From contig NZ_SPQZ01000006.1 in the NCBI RefSeq assembly GCF_004570845.1, positions 161,216 to 225,215 of the forward strand: a DNA stretch of 64,000 nucleotides, given 5' to 3'. The stretch's first letter is position 1. Every line of letters starts with the position of its first letter. Source of the DNA: Orlajensenia leifsoniae. Its GTDB lineage: Bacteria; Actinomycetota; Actinomycetes; Actinomycetales; Microbacteriaceae. The notes below the pieces were generated by a model. That model saw nothing but the letters and a program-made list of their open reading frames with translations. It did not search any database and had not been told where the DNA came from. Shown here piece after piece: positions 25,359-35,400 of the stretch. A program made the position numbers and the translations under genes.

Positions 25359-27921
25359 TGTGGCCGAAGCCCAGGATGCGATCAGCGGGTGGCCCGTGAT
25401 AGGGCATACGGGGACCCCGGTCGGCGACGCCTGTCGACGCCTGCTGGACGCGCTCGGCACCTTTCAGACGCTCGGTGTGTCAACTGGCTGGCGTGATGTA
25501 GGCGGACTCGTCAGGCAGGTGCTTCTCACCGACCAAGGCGTGTACGGCGGCGCGCCTCAACTCACAGTCCCGAGTGTGCACCCGTGGCCATCCATAGAGC
25601 AGTGGCGGGCTCTGAAATGCCGGGCGATTTCCGTCGGACAAGAGAAGTTGCGCATTACAGCCGATCAGTGGTTGCCGTCCATCGATGAGTCGGAGGAAGC
25701 GAAGTCAAAGGCCGCCGAGCAGATGGCTGCTGTCTATCGGGGCGAACTGACCCACGAGCCGTCTACACGTCGGGCCGACCCGTTTTGGCAAGCCACTCAC
25801 GGCTACGACGCGTATAGAGGGGCCGCTCAGCAACAGGCGGCACGAGCCGCCGTCACCAATGACGGACAGCCGCTCCTCATCTCCCTCCCGACGGGCCGCG
25901 GTAAGACAGCCGTCGCTTGGTCGAGGGCTCTCTTGGCGACGGTGGGTGTGACGGTTGTGATTGTCCCAACGGTTGTGCTCGCGTTAGACATGGAACGCAG
26001 GACTCGGATTCAAGCGAAGGAGAGCAGACTGCCCCTTAGCCCCGTCGATCGATATGCATACATCGGCAGTCTCGACCCGGAAACGAAACGAGTCATCCGC
26101 AGCGCGGTCAGGGCGGGCACGCAACGGATTATCTATGCAAGTCCAGAGGCCTTCGTATCGGGACTAAGCCAGGCGATTATGGATGCTGCACAATCCGGGC
26201 TTTTGCAACAGATCGTGGTGGATGAGGCGCACCTTGTCGATCAGTGGGGCAACGACTTCCGGCCTGAGTTCCAGATGATTCCCGCCCTCGCCCGTGAGGC
26301 ATATGAGAGGGCTCCTGCCGTCAAGAAGCCCTCGGTGCTTCTGATGAGTGCGACGATCGCGCAGCGCCAAGTTGAACTGCTCACGAAACTCTTCGGACAT
26401 GATGATGTCTCGGTCGAGTTGCTCTGGGGTTCTGCGCTACGCGCGGAACCGGCCTACTTCGTGCACGCATTTGTTGACGAGCAGGAGCGTGTGAACGCTG
26501 TAGTCGACGCCGTGTCGATGCTTCCGAGGCCGATGATCCTCTACACAACGACCGTTGCCGATGCGAATGAATGGGTCAAGCGTCTTTCCGACCTTGGACT
26601 GCAGCGTGTCGGCATCGTCACGGGGAAGTCCAGCGATCTCGACCGACAGACTGCAGTCGAGAAGTGGCGCGGACTCCTCACCGACGGTCGCGACAGCAGG
26701 ACTCAATTCGACATCATGGTTGGGACCTCCGCGTTTGGCCTTGGCATTGACGTTCCCGACGTCCGCACCATCGTTCACGCGTGTCTGCCGGAGTCCATAG
26801 ACCGCTACTACCAGGAGGTAGGGCGCGCGGGCCGCGACGGGCGTGCGACGGCAGCTGTGCTGTACGCCGGGCCACGTGATTCGAAAATCGCTCGTCGGTT
26901 GGCTTCGGCAACTTTCATCGGTGAGGAGAAGGGCTGGAACCGCTGGCGGGCCCTCGTTGCCAAGGCCGAACGCGTCGAAGGTGCTCCAGGGCAGAGGTAT
27001 CGCGTCAAGAAAAGCACCCTGCCGACATACATGGATCGCGGCTTCGGCGAGAGTGAGGCGTGGAACATCCGGACGCTGACCCTCATGGCACAGGCCGGCG
27101 TGGTAGCTCTGCGGGCTCCTTTCTGGATTCCGCCTGTGGGCGCGAGCCCGGAGGAGGCTGCCATCGCGCAGGAACAGTACTTCGAGAACGCGCCCGACCT
27201 GGTCGAGTTCGAACTGCTACATGGCGACCTGATGGCCCAAAAGGACTGGGTTGATGCGCTCAGTGCGGAGAAAAGCCGAGCGCACCGCGAATCCACTGCA
27301 GCGCTCCGGGCTGTTGAGAATCTCGTCGCGGGTTGCGAGTGCGTAGGCATGTTGCTCGCGCGACACTATGGCGTTGCTATCCACGGTGGGCGACATCTCA
27401 CCGCCGCGAGTTGCCGCAGTTGCCCGTGGTGTCGGGCGAACCCCGATCGCGCAACTGGGATCGATCCGGCGGAGTACTCGGTACCTCGAATCCCGAGTCC
27501 ACGGAACCGGGCCGATCCGCTCCGCTCCTGGCGCGGCCGCGACGCGGCACTGCTGTTCATCGCTCTCGAGGAGGGCGACGACGGATTCAACATTCTGCGG
27601 CGTCTCGCTACGCTTGGTGTCAACGTGTACTACGGCCTCACTGAGCCCCTCGGGAAAAGATTGCAGCAGCAAGTTCGCAATGTGCCCATCATCCGCGCCG
27701 ACATCTCCGATGCGTCCGGCCTCGCGGAGTATTACCACGACAGCGTCGTCTTCGTGGCGAACGACGATAACTGCACGCTGGCGTTCGACCGAGCCGATCT
27801 GGGCCTCCCGACGTACCTGATTGCGCCCGATGATATTGAAGATCCTCAGCGCCCAGGTTGGAAACTCCGGGATACACATGCGGCAGTCGTCCGAGGATCA
27901 GTATTGCTGAGGGAGTTGTAA
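25345..27921 (+). CDS. dpdF: DpdF, RecQ-like helicase of the Dpd restriction module
   Basis: 858 residues from ATG 25345; a TTG at 25330 is the alternative. Helicase motifs are SLPTGRGKTAVAW (about residue 180), VVDEAHLVDQWGNDFRP (about 291; the DEAH plus QWGxDFRP block is RecQ-like), LLMSATIA and GRAGRDGR (about 492). Near residue 663-700, GCECVG and CRSCPWC give a possible zinc site. DpdF is one of the Dpd genes associated with restriction rather than base insertion. It starts within the end of dpdE and ends directly before dpdG, which begins with the next base. Confidence 0.85.
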   Translation: MRNSDVAEAQDAISGWPVIGHTGTPVGDACRRLLDALGTFQTLGVSTGWRDVGGLVRQVLLTDQGVYGGAPQLTVPSVHPWPSIEQWRALKCRAISVGQEKLRITADQWLPSIDESEEAKSKAAEQMAAVYRGELTHEPSTRRADPFWQATHGYDAYRGAAQQQAARAAVTNDGQPLLISLPTGRGKTAVAWSRALLATVGVTVVIVPTVVLALDMERRTRIQAKESRLPLSPVDRYAYIGSLDPETKRVIRSAVRAGTQRIIYASPEAFVSGLSQAIMDAAQSGLLQQIVVDEAHLVDQWGNDFRPEFQMIPALAREAYERAPAVKKPSVLLMSATIAQRQVELLTKLFGHDDVSVELLWGSALRAEPAYFVHAFVDEQERVNAVVDAVSMLPRPMILYTTTVADANEWVKRLSDLGLQRVGIVTGKSSDLDRQTAVEKWRGLLTDGRDSRTQFDIMVGTSAFGLGIDVPDVRTIVHACLPESIDRYYQEVGRAGRDGRATAAVLYAGPRDSKIARRLASATFIGEEKGWNRWRALVAKAERVEGAPGQRYRVKKSTLPTYMDRGFGESEAWNIRTLTLMAQAGVVALRAPFWIPPVGASPEEAAIAQEQYFENAPDLVEFELLHGDLMAQKDWVDALSAEKSRAHRESTAALRAVENLVAGCECVGMLLARHYGVAIHGGRHLTAASCRSCPWCRANPDRATGIDPAEYSVPRIPSPRNRADPLRSWRGRDAALLFIALEEGDDGFNILRRLATLGVNVYYGLTEPLGKRLQQQVRNVPIIRADISDASGLAEYYHDSVVFVANDDNCTLAFDRADLGLPTYLIAPDDIEDPQRPGWKLRDTHAAVVRGSVLLREL

Positions 27922-28722
27922 TTGGAACTGCTAAACATAGCCCCGGCCCCGATCCTGCCGACCACGATGTGGCTCGTCTTTCGGGTTCTAAACGAGACAA
28001 ATGAACTTACGCGGGAAGAGTTGATTGATGCGGCGTGCCCGCCCACAATGCTGGAAGGCACGCCGGGTTCCGGCGCGCATATCAAGCGCGCAATCGATGC
28101 GCTGAAGATTTTCGACATGATCGAGATCGGGGCTGGCGACGTGCACCGTGTTCGCACGGCTCTCGATCTTCAGGCGTTCACTAGGACGTTGCGCCAACGC
28201 GTCCTAATTCCGAGCAACGAATCCGAACAGCGCGCAGACGACTTGCTTCGAGCCCTGGACTGGCTTGTTGATCAGACTCCCGGCGTGCCCTATGAGTTCC
28301 CCACTTCTGGAGTGTTCGTCAATGACACCCGCTGGAACAGTTTCAACTATTGGGCTTCGTTCCTCGGGTTCGCTCGAGATTGGCCGCTGAGTGAGAGTGA
28401 ACGGAGCGTCGATCCGTCTGCGGCGGTTTTTGACGCGATCTTCCATTCCGCGGGCGTCGCGTTTCGTGAGGGCACCATAGAAATCGCACTCCTGCTTCAG
28501 CACATCGAATCCGAACTGCCCTTGCTTCGCAGCGCTGAGGTGGACGGCGTGCGGACTGTGCTTCCGTCAACGGCTTTCGCGCTTCGGTCGCTGGTCGCCC
28601 AGGGCAGACTGCGACTCGAACGGGCGGCGGATGCAAAGAGCGTGGTGCGCCTCCCTGCTGGTGCAGGCGCGAAGGAAGAGAACTACATCTCACACGCCAC
28701 AGTGCTGGGGGCTACGTCGTGA
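27922..28722 (+). CDS. dpdG: DpdG-like protein of the Dpd cluster
   Basis: 266 residues from a TTG immediately after the dpdF stop; no good ATG lies nearby, and the downstream gene overlaps its stop (GTGA). The N-terminal 90 residues look like a winged-helix fold (TMWLVFRVLNETNELTREEL, HIKRAIDALKIFDMIEI). The rest is helical, with FNYWASFLGFARDWPLSESE. The assignment to DpdG is by position, size and neighbours, not by a known active site. A DNA-binding adaptor role within the restriction complex is only inferred. Confidence 0.65.
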   Translation: MELLNIAPAPILPTTMWLVFRVLNETNELTREELIDAACPPTMLEGTPGSGAHIKRAIDALKIFDMIEIGAGDVHRVRTALDLQAFTRTLRQRVLIPSNESEQRADDLLRALDWLVDQTPGVPYEFPTSGVFVNDTRWNSFNYWASFLGFARDWPLSESERSVDPSAAVFDAIFHSAGVAFREGTIEIALLLQHIESELPLLRSAEVDGVRTVLPSTAFALRSLVAQGRLRLERAADAKSVVRLPAGAGAKEENYISHATVLGATS

Positions 28723-31721
28723 CTACATTGACAAACTTCACCTGTTGGTCGCCGGAGATCGTGACCTCTACGATTGCCACAGAGGCGGCGAGCCCCTCAG
28801 ACGCAGTTCTCCTCGCGACTCACACGCCGTTGCGTATTCGAAGTCGCGGAGATGGCGATGCCGGCGATTTCATCACTGAGCGAGAATTCATCGACGCGTT
28901 CCTGAACGGACCAGTAAAGGAAGGCGTGCTGGTTGCGCCGGTCGTTGGCGAATCGGGCTCTGGAAAGTCACACCTGGTGCGTTGGGTATACGCGTCGCTC
29001 GAGGCGAATCCCCTGCGACATGTCATCTACCTTCCGAAAGCGCAAACGAGCCTGCGGGACGTCATCGAGCGGTTGCTTCGCGACCTGCCCGGCAGCCAAT
29101 TCGACGAGGTGCGCTCCAAACTCGGTGGGTTGAGCGAGGCCGTTTCGAGGGAGACGCTTGAGCGGAAGATCCTCGATGAGTTGGCCGCAGCTGTGCGCGA
29201 CGTCCAGGTTGAACGCGGTGACTTTCTCACGAAGGCTCTCGTTGGCGATAGGGGCCTCTACGTTCTCCTGCATGACCCGCTCTTCCGCGAGTACCTTCTA
29301 CGACCCGAGTCCTTCATCCCCAGGCGAGCGGAACACGCCCTCCGCGGCCGAGGTGTCGACGAGGACGATGTGCCACCGGTGTTCACAGTTGACGACCTTC
29401 CACTCGAGATCGCCAACGTCAACAACGCGAGCGATCTTGCGAGGGCGGCGTTTAGGAAGGTCAGCGCTGATTCCCAGATGCAGGTGGCAGCCGTAAAACT
29501 GCTAAATGATCACCTGGACGTCGCGGTAATGCGGGCAGCTAATCTCGGAGTGGGGAGTATCCAGGCTGCGTTTATGGCGCTCCGAGAGCATCTAGTTGGC
29601 CAGGAGATTGTCCTCCTCATTGAAGACTTTGCGCTCATCCAGGGAATTCGTCGCGATCTGCTCGATGCAATCATCGAGGTTGGCACCGTCGGCGGCATAG
29701 AGAAATACGCCCCTGTGCGGACCATGATGGCCGTCACCCACGGCTATTACAGTTCCCTCCCTGACACTTTTCGGACGCGCGCTGAAGCAAGTTCGCCGGT
29801 TTACGTTGTCGACGTTGACATGGCTGACGTCTCAGAGGGCACCGACAGGACCGCGGTCAACTTCGTTGCGCGATACCTTAATGCTGCGCGGTTGGGGGCG
29901 AAGGCGCTCGAGGATTCAGCACCCACGACGCCGAACGCCTGCGAACGTTGCCCACTCCTGGACGCGTGTCATGCCGCCTTCGGGGCGTCTGACGACGGTT
30001 ACGGCCTGTACCCCTACAATGAGTCCGCGCTTAGGCGGGCCGTGGCGATCACCGCTGATCCAGAACGTAAATCGATGTTTAATCCTCGACGAGTGCTTGC
30101 GCGGATGGTGCGTGGAGTTCTTACCGAAGAAGCGAGTGCGATTCGGGACGGGCGATTCCCGACTGCGAACTTCTTGAGGGAGGAACGAGCGCGGGATCGA
30201 GAGCAAACGGCCGCGCGACGCCAACGAGATCTCCCGCTCGCAGAGTTGAGCGCACTCGACGAACGCTACAACGAACCGGAGCGCACGCGATACCTCCTAA
30301 CGTTCCAGTTCTGGGGTGGTGTGTCGTTTAATGTCAGGCCGGACGTCCTCTCGGCGTTCTCACTCCCTCCGGCTGATCTCCAGTTCGACGAGGGAACGAC
30401 GGCGCGGCCCCCCTCAATCGAAAACGAGATCCAGCAGCGGCCACAGGCTGCGACCATCCCGCCAGCCCTACAGCGGCAACTCGAAGACGTGGACAATTGG
30501 GCCAGAGGTGGACAACTCTCCCAGGAGACGGCACGGACGATTCGTACCGTTGTCCGAAGGGCGTTGGTCGCAGACATTTCATGGGTCGATCCGATCATGA
30601 AGGCACCGTTGGGTCCCGTGCTGTCTCGCGCAGTGCCTGATGCCGGCCAGATTTCGCGCAGCGTGTCGATCGCGGGCGCTCGCGAGAATCTTGCGCAGGG
30701 TATATCTCCGATCCTGCGGTTCGAACAAACTCCCGCGAACGGACTTCTCTTCAAGAGTCTGCTGCATTTCCAGGTGGCGCCATCTTCGGCTCCCGACGCT
30801 CTGATTGAACTCCGACGCATTTCCGATGAGTGCCGCAGCGATGTCATCGCGAGAGTGGTCGCCTCCATGGAATACGAGAGGACTCAACTGATCGTGGCGG
30901 CCGCGTCGCTCATCGCCGGCGCTGCATTGCTTGGGCAGTTGGCGCTCAAGCCGCGTGTGCGCGACTTCGTTGGAGCAGCGCTCTGGAGTGGGGACCACTA
31001 TGTGCGCGCGGACAACTCGCGGAGCGATCAATGGTTGCAAACTGAGGCCAAGTACCTCGCCGACCGGAAGACTGCTGTAGTTGCATTTCGGGCTGCGGTC
31101 GGCGCGAGCCAGGGCGGCGGCGCCGTCCATGCAGTTGATGATCCGCGCGTGCGAGACATTGTGACGGCGGCGGCGAAACTAGTGGATTCGTTCGCTGTGG
31201 ACGAGACGCCAAGTTGGGCGCGGGAGGCTGAGCAATCACGTCTGCGACTTGTAGCGGTCATCGACCGTCAACTTAGCGAATGGGACGCAGCAGTGAATGT
31301 GATTCGCGGCGAAGTGCCGGAGGGTGTTTCATATCTCGGGACTGTTGATGCGGTCAAGGCAGCCACTGAGATGGGAACCAACCAAGGCTTCGTGAGGGCA
31401 AACCTGGTCGAAGTTGAGTCGGCGAATGTAGCAGCACGGGCGCGTGACTTCTCCTCGGTGACTCAGTTGGAGAGTGCGATCGAACTGGCCCGCGCTTCTG
31501 ATGGCTTGGATCGGTGGAGCGTTGTCGGGCGCGCAGTCGGCGACGAAGCCGTGGCGATCGCGAAGTACCTGCGTGATACCGCGGTGTGGCTCGACGCCGG
31601 ACTACGGAATGCCGAGGGCCGCGATCTTGCGGGCACGCTTGACATCGACGCGGACATCGAGACTGTGCTATCCAAATGGGGCGATATCGTGACGGCGGGT
31701 GAGGAGGCCAACGGTGAGTGA
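28719..31721 (+). CDS. dpdH: DpdH, large P-loop ATPase of the Dpd cluster
   Basis: 1000 residues from GTG 28719 (GTGA overlap with dpdG). Walker A VVGESGSGKSHLVRW lies near residue 75 and a Walker B-like VLLIEDFALI near 297, so the N-terminal third is an AAA/STAND-like ATPase. A Cys cluster CERCPLLDAC occurs near 408. Beyond residue 450 the protein is long, helical and charged, with coiled-coil-like parts. In Dpd loci this ATPase belongs to the restriction genes; ATP-driven complex assembly or translocation is inferred. Its stop overlaps the next start. Confidence 0.8.
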   Translation: MTTLTNFTCWSPEIVTSTIATEAASPSDAVLLATHTPLRIRSRGDGDAGDFITEREFIDAFLNGPVKEGVLVAPVVGESGSGKSHLVRWVYASLEANPLRHVIYLPKAQTSLRDVIERLLRDLPGSQFDEVRSKLGGLSEAVSRETLERKILDELAAAVRDVQVERGDFLTKALVGDRGLYVLLHDPLFREYLLRPESFIPRRAEHALRGRGVDEDDVPPVFTVDDLPLEIANVNNASDLARAAFRKVSADSQMQVAAVKLLNDHLDVAVMRAANLGVGSIQAAFMALREHLVGQEIVLLIEDFALIQGIRRDLLDAIIEVGTVGGIEKYAPVRTMMAVTHGYYSSLPDTFRTRAEASSPVYVVDVDMADVSEGTDRTAVNFVARYLNAARLGAKALEDSAPTTPNACERCPLLDACHAAFGASDDGYGLYPYNESALRRAVAITADPERKSMFNPRRVLARMVRGVLTEEASAIRDGRFPTANFLREERARDREQTAARRQRDLPLAELSALDERYNEPERTRYLLTFQFWGGVSFNVRPDVLSAFSLPPADLQFDEGTTARPPSIENEIQQRPQAATIPPALQRQLEDVDNWARGGQLSQETARTIRTVVRRALVADISWVDPIMKAPLGPVLSRAVPDAGQISRSVSIAGARENLAQGISPILRFEQTPANGLLFKSLLHFQVAPSSAPDALIELRRISDECRSDVIARVVASMEYERTQLIVAAASLIAGAALLGQLALKPRVRDFVGAALWSGDHYVRADNSRSDQWLQTEAKYLADRKTAVVAFRAAVGASQGGGAVHAVDDPRVRDIVTAAAKLVDSFAVDETPSWAREAEQSRLRLVAVIDRQLSEWDAAVNVIRGEVPEGVSYLGTVDAVKAATEMGTNQGFVRANLVEVESANVAARARDFSSVTQLESAIELARASDGLDRWSVVGRAVGDEAVAIAKYLRDTAVWLDAGLRNAEGRDLAGTLDIDADIETVLSKWGDIVTAGEEANGE

Positions 31722-32400
31722 ACTCATCGCACGCGCAAACCGTCTTGAGAAATTGGCGAAGGCGGCGCGAGACAAGGAAGGCGACCAGGCGGAGATCGAG
31801 AGATTGAAGTTCGCCGTCGATAAACTGAGTCTCACGCTGAACGACCTCGAGGGAGAACTCTTGACGAGGTCTGCGCTCGATCCCCTTCAAGCGCGGGGTC
31901 GCATCGATCTCAAGGTTGAGACGCCCTGGGCGGAGCTCAAGAGTTTTGTCGAGACACGGGGGCGGCCGACGCTGCAGCGCCTCCAGGCCGCGAACAGAAA
32001 AGTGAGCGATCAGGTCGATGCTCTTCGGGGTGAGTCGCAGTCCCGCTGGGCTGAGTGGGCAACCAGCGAGGTGCGTCAACTTCCACGTCACTTGGTGACG
32101 GCGATGCCATCGACCGAACGGGTCCGTGTCGAGACCATCATTCGTGAACTCGACGATGCGGTAAGGAAGGCGGCCAGGTCGGCGCCGACTGCCGACGGGA
32201 TTAGGATCTTCGGCTTCCAAGTGCAACGGGTTCGAGAAGAACTCGGGCAAATTGACCTTGACGAGAGCGTGCTGAAAGTCTTGGAGAGATTCACGTCACC
32301 AGACGGGGTTCCACTTCTGGAGATCACGGATGCGGAATTAGACATTCTGAGATCGAACCCTGCCATCGCCGGCCAATTCGTGGTTCGGCGGCAGGTGTGA
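31714..32400 (+). CDS. Coiled-coil protein between dpdH and dpdJ (DpdI position)
   Basis: 228 residues from GTG 31714, fixed by GAGGAGG 6 nt upstream; it overlaps the dpdH stop by 8 bp. The sequence is charged and helical with heptad-like spacing (LIARANRLEKLAKAARDKEG, then KLSLTLNDLEGELL). It has no Cys, no membrane segment and no enzyme motif. In the Dpd gene order it takes the place of the small unassigned component. A structural or bridging role between DpdH and DpdJ is inferred. Its stop overlaps the dpdJ GTG (GTGA). Confidence 0.65.
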   Translation: MSELIARANRLEKLAKAARDKEGDQAEIERLKFAVDKLSLTLNDLEGELLTRSALDPLQARGRIDLKVETPWAELKSFVETRGRPTLQRLQAANRKVSDQVDALRGESQSRWAEWATSEVRQLPRHLVTAMPSTERVRVETIIRELDDAVRKAARSAPTADGIRIFGFQVQRVREELGQIDLDESVLKVLERFTSPDGVPLLEITDAELDILRSNPAIAGQFVVRRQV

Positions 32401-35400
32401 GCGACAATCGCTGGTTGAGACTCCCGGAAGCCCTGTCCGCGCTCGAAGATCTCGAGTTGCCACGTCTTTCTTGGGGCGTTGTCGATGGCTTCCTGAGCGA
32501 GCAGGAGGTTCGGGATGCGATCGACGAGGTGCTTTGGGATGACGTCCAAAAGGGGCTGGATGCACCTACGGTCGACGAATACATGGATCGCCTGATCCAA
32601 GACGGACTTCTGTATGACGTTCCTGATGCGCCTCAGAGGCAGTTCCGCACACGACTCGCGGAGGAACTCCGGCTCATACGTAACCTTCGTCAACTCTGGC
32701 CACCCGCAAACGAGGACTCGCCCGGGTGGTGGAACGCGGGTGCAACGCTGGTTGCGGATTACCGACTTCGGGTCGCGGCCCGCAGATATCCCCGACGGGA
32801 TCAGCCTGAGGAGGCTGTTAGAGCACGCCTCAGTGATCTCGAGAGGTGGCGGGCGGAGTCGGCGGCTGTCGCAAGTGCAGTCATCGAAGGGCGCTCGCTC
32901 GCTCGATTCCAGGTCGACGCGGCGCAGAGTGTGCTCGCGGCGATCGAAGGTGATCGTACTCGCGGCCGCATCGTTACTGCCGGGACCGGTTCGGGTAAGA
33001 CGCTTGCCTTCTACCTCCCTGCGCTCTTGGATATCGCAGCCAATAGTCGGCAACGCACGAAGACGCCGCACACACTAGCCCTGTACCCGCGGAACGAGCT
33101 CTTGCGTGACCAAGCGCGCGAGGCGCTGATCCAGTGCCGGAAGGCGAACGCGGTGCTGCCATCCGGCTCGCGCCCTATCCGTATCGGGTTGCTTTACGGC
33201 GGGACTCCCCACGATGCGCGGTCGCTCTCAAGCCGTGGGATGACCTACGGATGGCGCCAAACTTCCGGGCGAGACGGATGGGTCGCACCCTACTTTCCCT
33301 GCCCGACCGACGAGTGCCACGGTGACCTCGTGTGGTCCGACGTCGACCGGCGGCGCGGAACTGAGAGCCTTAGATGCAGTCTGTGCTCCTCTGTCATCGA
33401 TGGCAGCGAACTTGCACTCACTCGTGAGTCGATGCGTCGAAACTGCCCCGACATCCTCTTCAGCACGACGGAGATGCTCAGTCGCAACTCAACGAAGGCC
33501 CTAGGGGGAATCCTCGGTTGGCGGGGGAACAGTAGCATCCGACTCGTCCTGCTAGACGAAGCACACACCTACTCGGGCGTACACGGTGCACAGGTCGGGC
33601 TCATGTTGCGACGCTGGCGGTTTGCGAACGGCCAGTTCGGATCGCCGAACCCTGTTTTCGTCGGGTTATCTGCAACGCTGCGTGATGCCGGCGACTACTT
33701 CGCGTCGCTCATCGGGGTCGACCGCTCTGACGTTGAGGTCATCGCTCCGACCGACATGGAACTAGTGCCAATCGGGCGCGAGTATGGCTTGGTTCTGCGA
33801 GGTGATCCGTCGTCGGGGGCGTCGCTACTCTCGACAACCATTCAGACGGTGATGCTGACCTCTCGACTCCTGGACCGCACACCTGGCATCTTCGGGTCTT
33901 CGGCCTTCGTCTTTACTGACGATCTTGATGTCACGAATCGTTTGTTCGACGACTTGAGGGATGCAGAGGGCTACTTCAACGGGCGCCCGAACGCAAAGAA
34001 GCGCCTGGCCGAACTCCGCGTGTCCGGGGCGTCGCAGGCGGCGGCCCGATACCGAGACGGACAAGTGTGGGGCCTAGCGGAGCAACTTGGCAGGCTTCCC
34101 GCTGGGCTCAGCGTTACGCGGACTTCATCGCAGGATCGCGGCGTAGATTCGGCTGCGGATGTTGTCGTTGCCACCGCAGCACTCGAAGTTGGGTTCAATG
34201 ATCCACGCGTCGGCCTAGTCGTACAGCACAAGGCGCCCCGCGACATGGCCTCATTCGTCCAACGACGCGGTCGCGCCGGGCGATCCCTAGGGATGCGACC
34301 GATCACTGTCGTCGTTCTCTCGGACTACGGCCGCGACCGGAGCATGTACCAGACGTACGAGCGGCTGCTCGATCCCGAAATCGATCTTCGGTCACTACCG
34401 ATCCGCAACCGCTTCGTCGAGAAGATCCAGGGCACACATGCACTTCTGGACTGGCTTCACCGGCGGCTTCGCTCTGACGTTCGTGCACTACTTACGCCGC
34501 CGCTGGACCCCTCAAAGACCAGACAGTTGGCTGACGCCCTCGCAGACGAACTTGACCGAGTTCTTAAGGACGCGGCCGTCCAATCGCACCTGCAGGCATT
34601 TCTCGCCTGGTCTCTGCGTGTGACGGACGACGAAGCCGCGGCCCTCCTTTGGGACGAGCCGCGGTCGCTCCTCCTTTCAGTTGTTCCGACGGCCCTCAAG
34701 CGATTGAAGTCCGGCTGGCGCATGGCGGGCGGCCACCCAGTGCCGCCCGGTGGGACACCGCTCCCTGAATTCATGACGGGCGCGCTATTCGATCCTTTGA
34801 ACAGTCCGGACATCGTGTTCTATCTGCCGCCGAACGTGGGTACCGGGGACGAGGAATCGATGCCTATCGTCGCCGGATTGCGTGAAACAGCACCAGGCCG
34901 GGTCAGCCGTAGGTTTGGCTTTAAGCATGCGTCACATCGGACTTGGGTTGCGCCGAGCACGAACCCCGGTGGTCTGCAGTTGTCTGATTTTGTTGCTGCC
35001 GGCCAGAACATGGGGGAGTGGGCGACTGAGGATGGCGATCGTTACCTCGTCGTGCGGCCGCTGACGTTGAAACTGGTGTCGCCCCCGCCGGAGGTGCAGG
35101 ACAACTCCAACGCGATTCAAATCTGGCGCACGGCGATCGTTCCACCCGAGAGTGGATTGACCGTAGCGGACTTCCCAGACCAAACGGTTTGGGGCGAGTT
35201 GGTCGCAAGTTGCGAGTTCGCGCTGCATGCGACGGGGAACGCTCTCACCATTCGGCGGTTGACAATCGGATCTGACGGCGAAGTCATCCTGAAGAGCGGC
35301 GGGCGGACTCCGCATGCGACCCGTTACTTTCACGGCGATGTGCCCGCCGCGCTCGGATTCGAACTCGAGGTCGATGCTTTCCAGATCAGCGGAAGCCTTC